The notes below the pieces were generated by a model. It had not been told where the DNA came from. It did no database searches and saw only the letters and a list, made by a program, of their open reading frames with translations. From contig PWHD01000068.1 in NCBI GenBank assembly GCA_003555335.1, forward strand, positions 1 to 6,967: a stretch of 6,967 nt of DNA, in the 5' to 3' direction. Both the position numbers and the translations under genes were made by a program. This stretch comes from Mollicutes bacterium (lineage in GTDB: Bacteria > Bacillota_I > Bacilli_A > Izemoplasmatales > Izemoplasmataceae). How positions within the stretch are numbered: position 1 is the first letter of the stretch; each line of letters starts with the position of its first letter. Below are positions 6,213-6,967 of the stretch, piece by piece.

Positions 6213-6967
6213 TTAAAATGTTAAATTAACACCGAAGGTAAGCGTTCTTATAGGAACATAAGTGTGATCGGTAACACCCGTAAAACTGTGCTGTGGATCC
6301 ATACCTTCATTTTCGTTCCAGATAGCCAGGTTTTCACCAGCTACATATACTCTCAAATTGTTAATTCCAATTTGCTGGGAAATGTTCTGTGGTAAAGTAT
6401 ACCCCAGTGTTAGGTTTCTCAGTGACAAATACGTCATATCCTTAAGGTAGTAATCTGAAACGCCTGCGTATAAAGAACGATTCTCATGTTGAAGTTTTGG
6501 TGTATTTGAGTAGGTTTCATAATCCTCGCGGGAAACGTCTTCCGCAGGACTTCTCCACCTGTTATTTATATCGTCGTGCATATGGTATCCCAGGCGACCT
6601 TCATGATTCAACCAGCTATAAATGTTGTCATACATTTTTCCGCCTATACCATAGGTAAACATAAATGACAAATCAAAATCATGAAAAGCAAGGTTATTTG
6701 TGAATGAACCAAATAAGTCTGGTACAGCTGTTTCACCTATATAATACCTGTCTGCTTCAGTATGATCTGGGGTTGTTTCTCTGTCGCCGCCACCATCAAT
6801 ATCACCACCTTTGAAGTAATGGGTGTCACCGGTTACAGGATCGACGTGTGATACTTCACGCAGGTAATATTCGTGATACGAACGCCCGATCTCTCTTCTT
6901 TTTGTACCAACTATCATACCATCCAGTTCATCTGGCATATAAGTTATTTCGTTATTCAGAGTTGTTG
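6213..6967 (-). CDS. SusC/RagA family TonB-dependent transporter, C-terminal fragment cut by window edge
   Basis: This is the outer-membrane barrel that imports the ligand held by SusD, powered by TonB-ExbBD. Only the last 250 residues are inside the window. The frame stays open from the stop at 6213-6215 to the right edge, so the true start lies beyond and the internal Met codon at 6938 is not the start. Family marks are the loop HVDPVTGDTHYFKGGDIDG, strands FHDFDLSFMFTYGIGGKMYD, the motif YLKDMTYLSLRNLTLGYTLP, and RVYVAGENLAIW followed by GMDPQ. The last beta-strand ends in VNLTF, with the C-terminal Phe expected for outer-membrane barrel assembly. Full-length relatives are about 1000-1100 aa, so roughly a quarter is visible; the plug domain and TonB box are not. 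It is upstream of and co-oriented with susD, separated by 21 bp. Confidence 0.96.
   Translation of the reverse strand, partial: TTLNNEITYMPDELDGMIVGTKRREIGRSYHEYYLREVSHVDPVTGDTHYFKGGDIDGGGDRETTPDHTEADRYYIGETAVPDLFGSFTNNLAFHDFDLSFMFTYGIGGKMYDNIYSWLNHEGRLGYHMHDDINNRWRSPAEDVSREDYETYSNTPKLQHENRSLYAGVSDYYLKDMTYLSLRNLTLGYTLPQNISQQIGINNLRVYVAGENLAIWNENEGMDPQHSFTGVTDHTYVPIRTLTFGVNLTF

Noticed and set aside
6213..6938. A free-standing 241-residue protein starting at the Met codon at 6938
   Set aside because: The frame remains open to the window edge and the content is the C-terminal barrel of a SusC protein, so the true start lies outside.
1..6967. CRISPR array, tRNA, rRNA, insertion sequence or phage genes
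   Set aside because: I found no regularly spaced repeats, no tRNA-like cloverleaf, and no transposase or integrase coding sequence in either strand.

Overview
The window looks like a chromosomal segment of a Bacteroidota (Bacteroidetes) genome. It is AT-rich and lacks obvious Shine-Dalgarno sites. It carries a SusC/SusD outer-membrane uptake pair, a second SusD-type lipoprotein of a different subfamily, and a lipoprotein ending in a FISUMP domain, which are typical of this phylum. The surface proteins are rich in Asp/Glu, which would fit a marine or saline habitat, but this is only a hint. The species cannot be named from the sequence.

Layout: (1) 1-1430, minus strand: a leucyl aminopeptidase (peptidase M17), complete except for its last few residues, which run off the left edge. 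(2) 1431-1610: a divergent intergenic region with Bacteroidota-type -7 motifs facing both ways. (3) 1611-2969, plus strand: a SusD/RagB lipoprotein of the SusD-like_2 type with no SusC partner beside it. (4) 2970-2999: a short convergent gap with a small GGTTGAGA tandem repeat. (5) 3000-4316, minus: a surface lipoprotein with two fibronectin-III-like repeats and a C-terminal FISUMP domain. (6) 4317-4685: 369 bp without a convincing gene, holding a long-range inverted repeat around a GC-richer island and a strong perfect hairpin terminator. (7) 4686-6191, minus: a canonical SusD. (8) 6213 to the right edge, minus: the C-terminal part of its SusC TonB-dependent transporter.

How the genes work together: SusC and SusD are 21 bp apart and form one minus-strand operon whose promoter lies beyond the right edge. 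SusD is the lid that binds substrate on the cell surface and SusC is the TonB-dependent barrel that imports it. A hairpin terminator starts about 20 nt after the susD stop, so susD is probably the last gene of that operon. No glycoside hydrolase, peptidase or regulator is attached within the window, so the substrate cannot be assigned. The FISUMP lipoprotein next downstream sits where SusE/F-like accessory surface proteins often lie, but the terminator separates it from the operon. The plus-strand SusD-like_2 gene appears to be an orphan with its own promoter. The aminopeptidase is a housekeeping cytoplasmic peptide-degrading enzyme.

I found no mobile element, CRISPR array, rRNA or tRNA. The most notable points are the unpaired SusD-like_2 gene, the FN3-FISUMP lipoprotein, and the structured non-coding stretch at 4397-4486. 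I do not see convincing evidence of a wholly new system.
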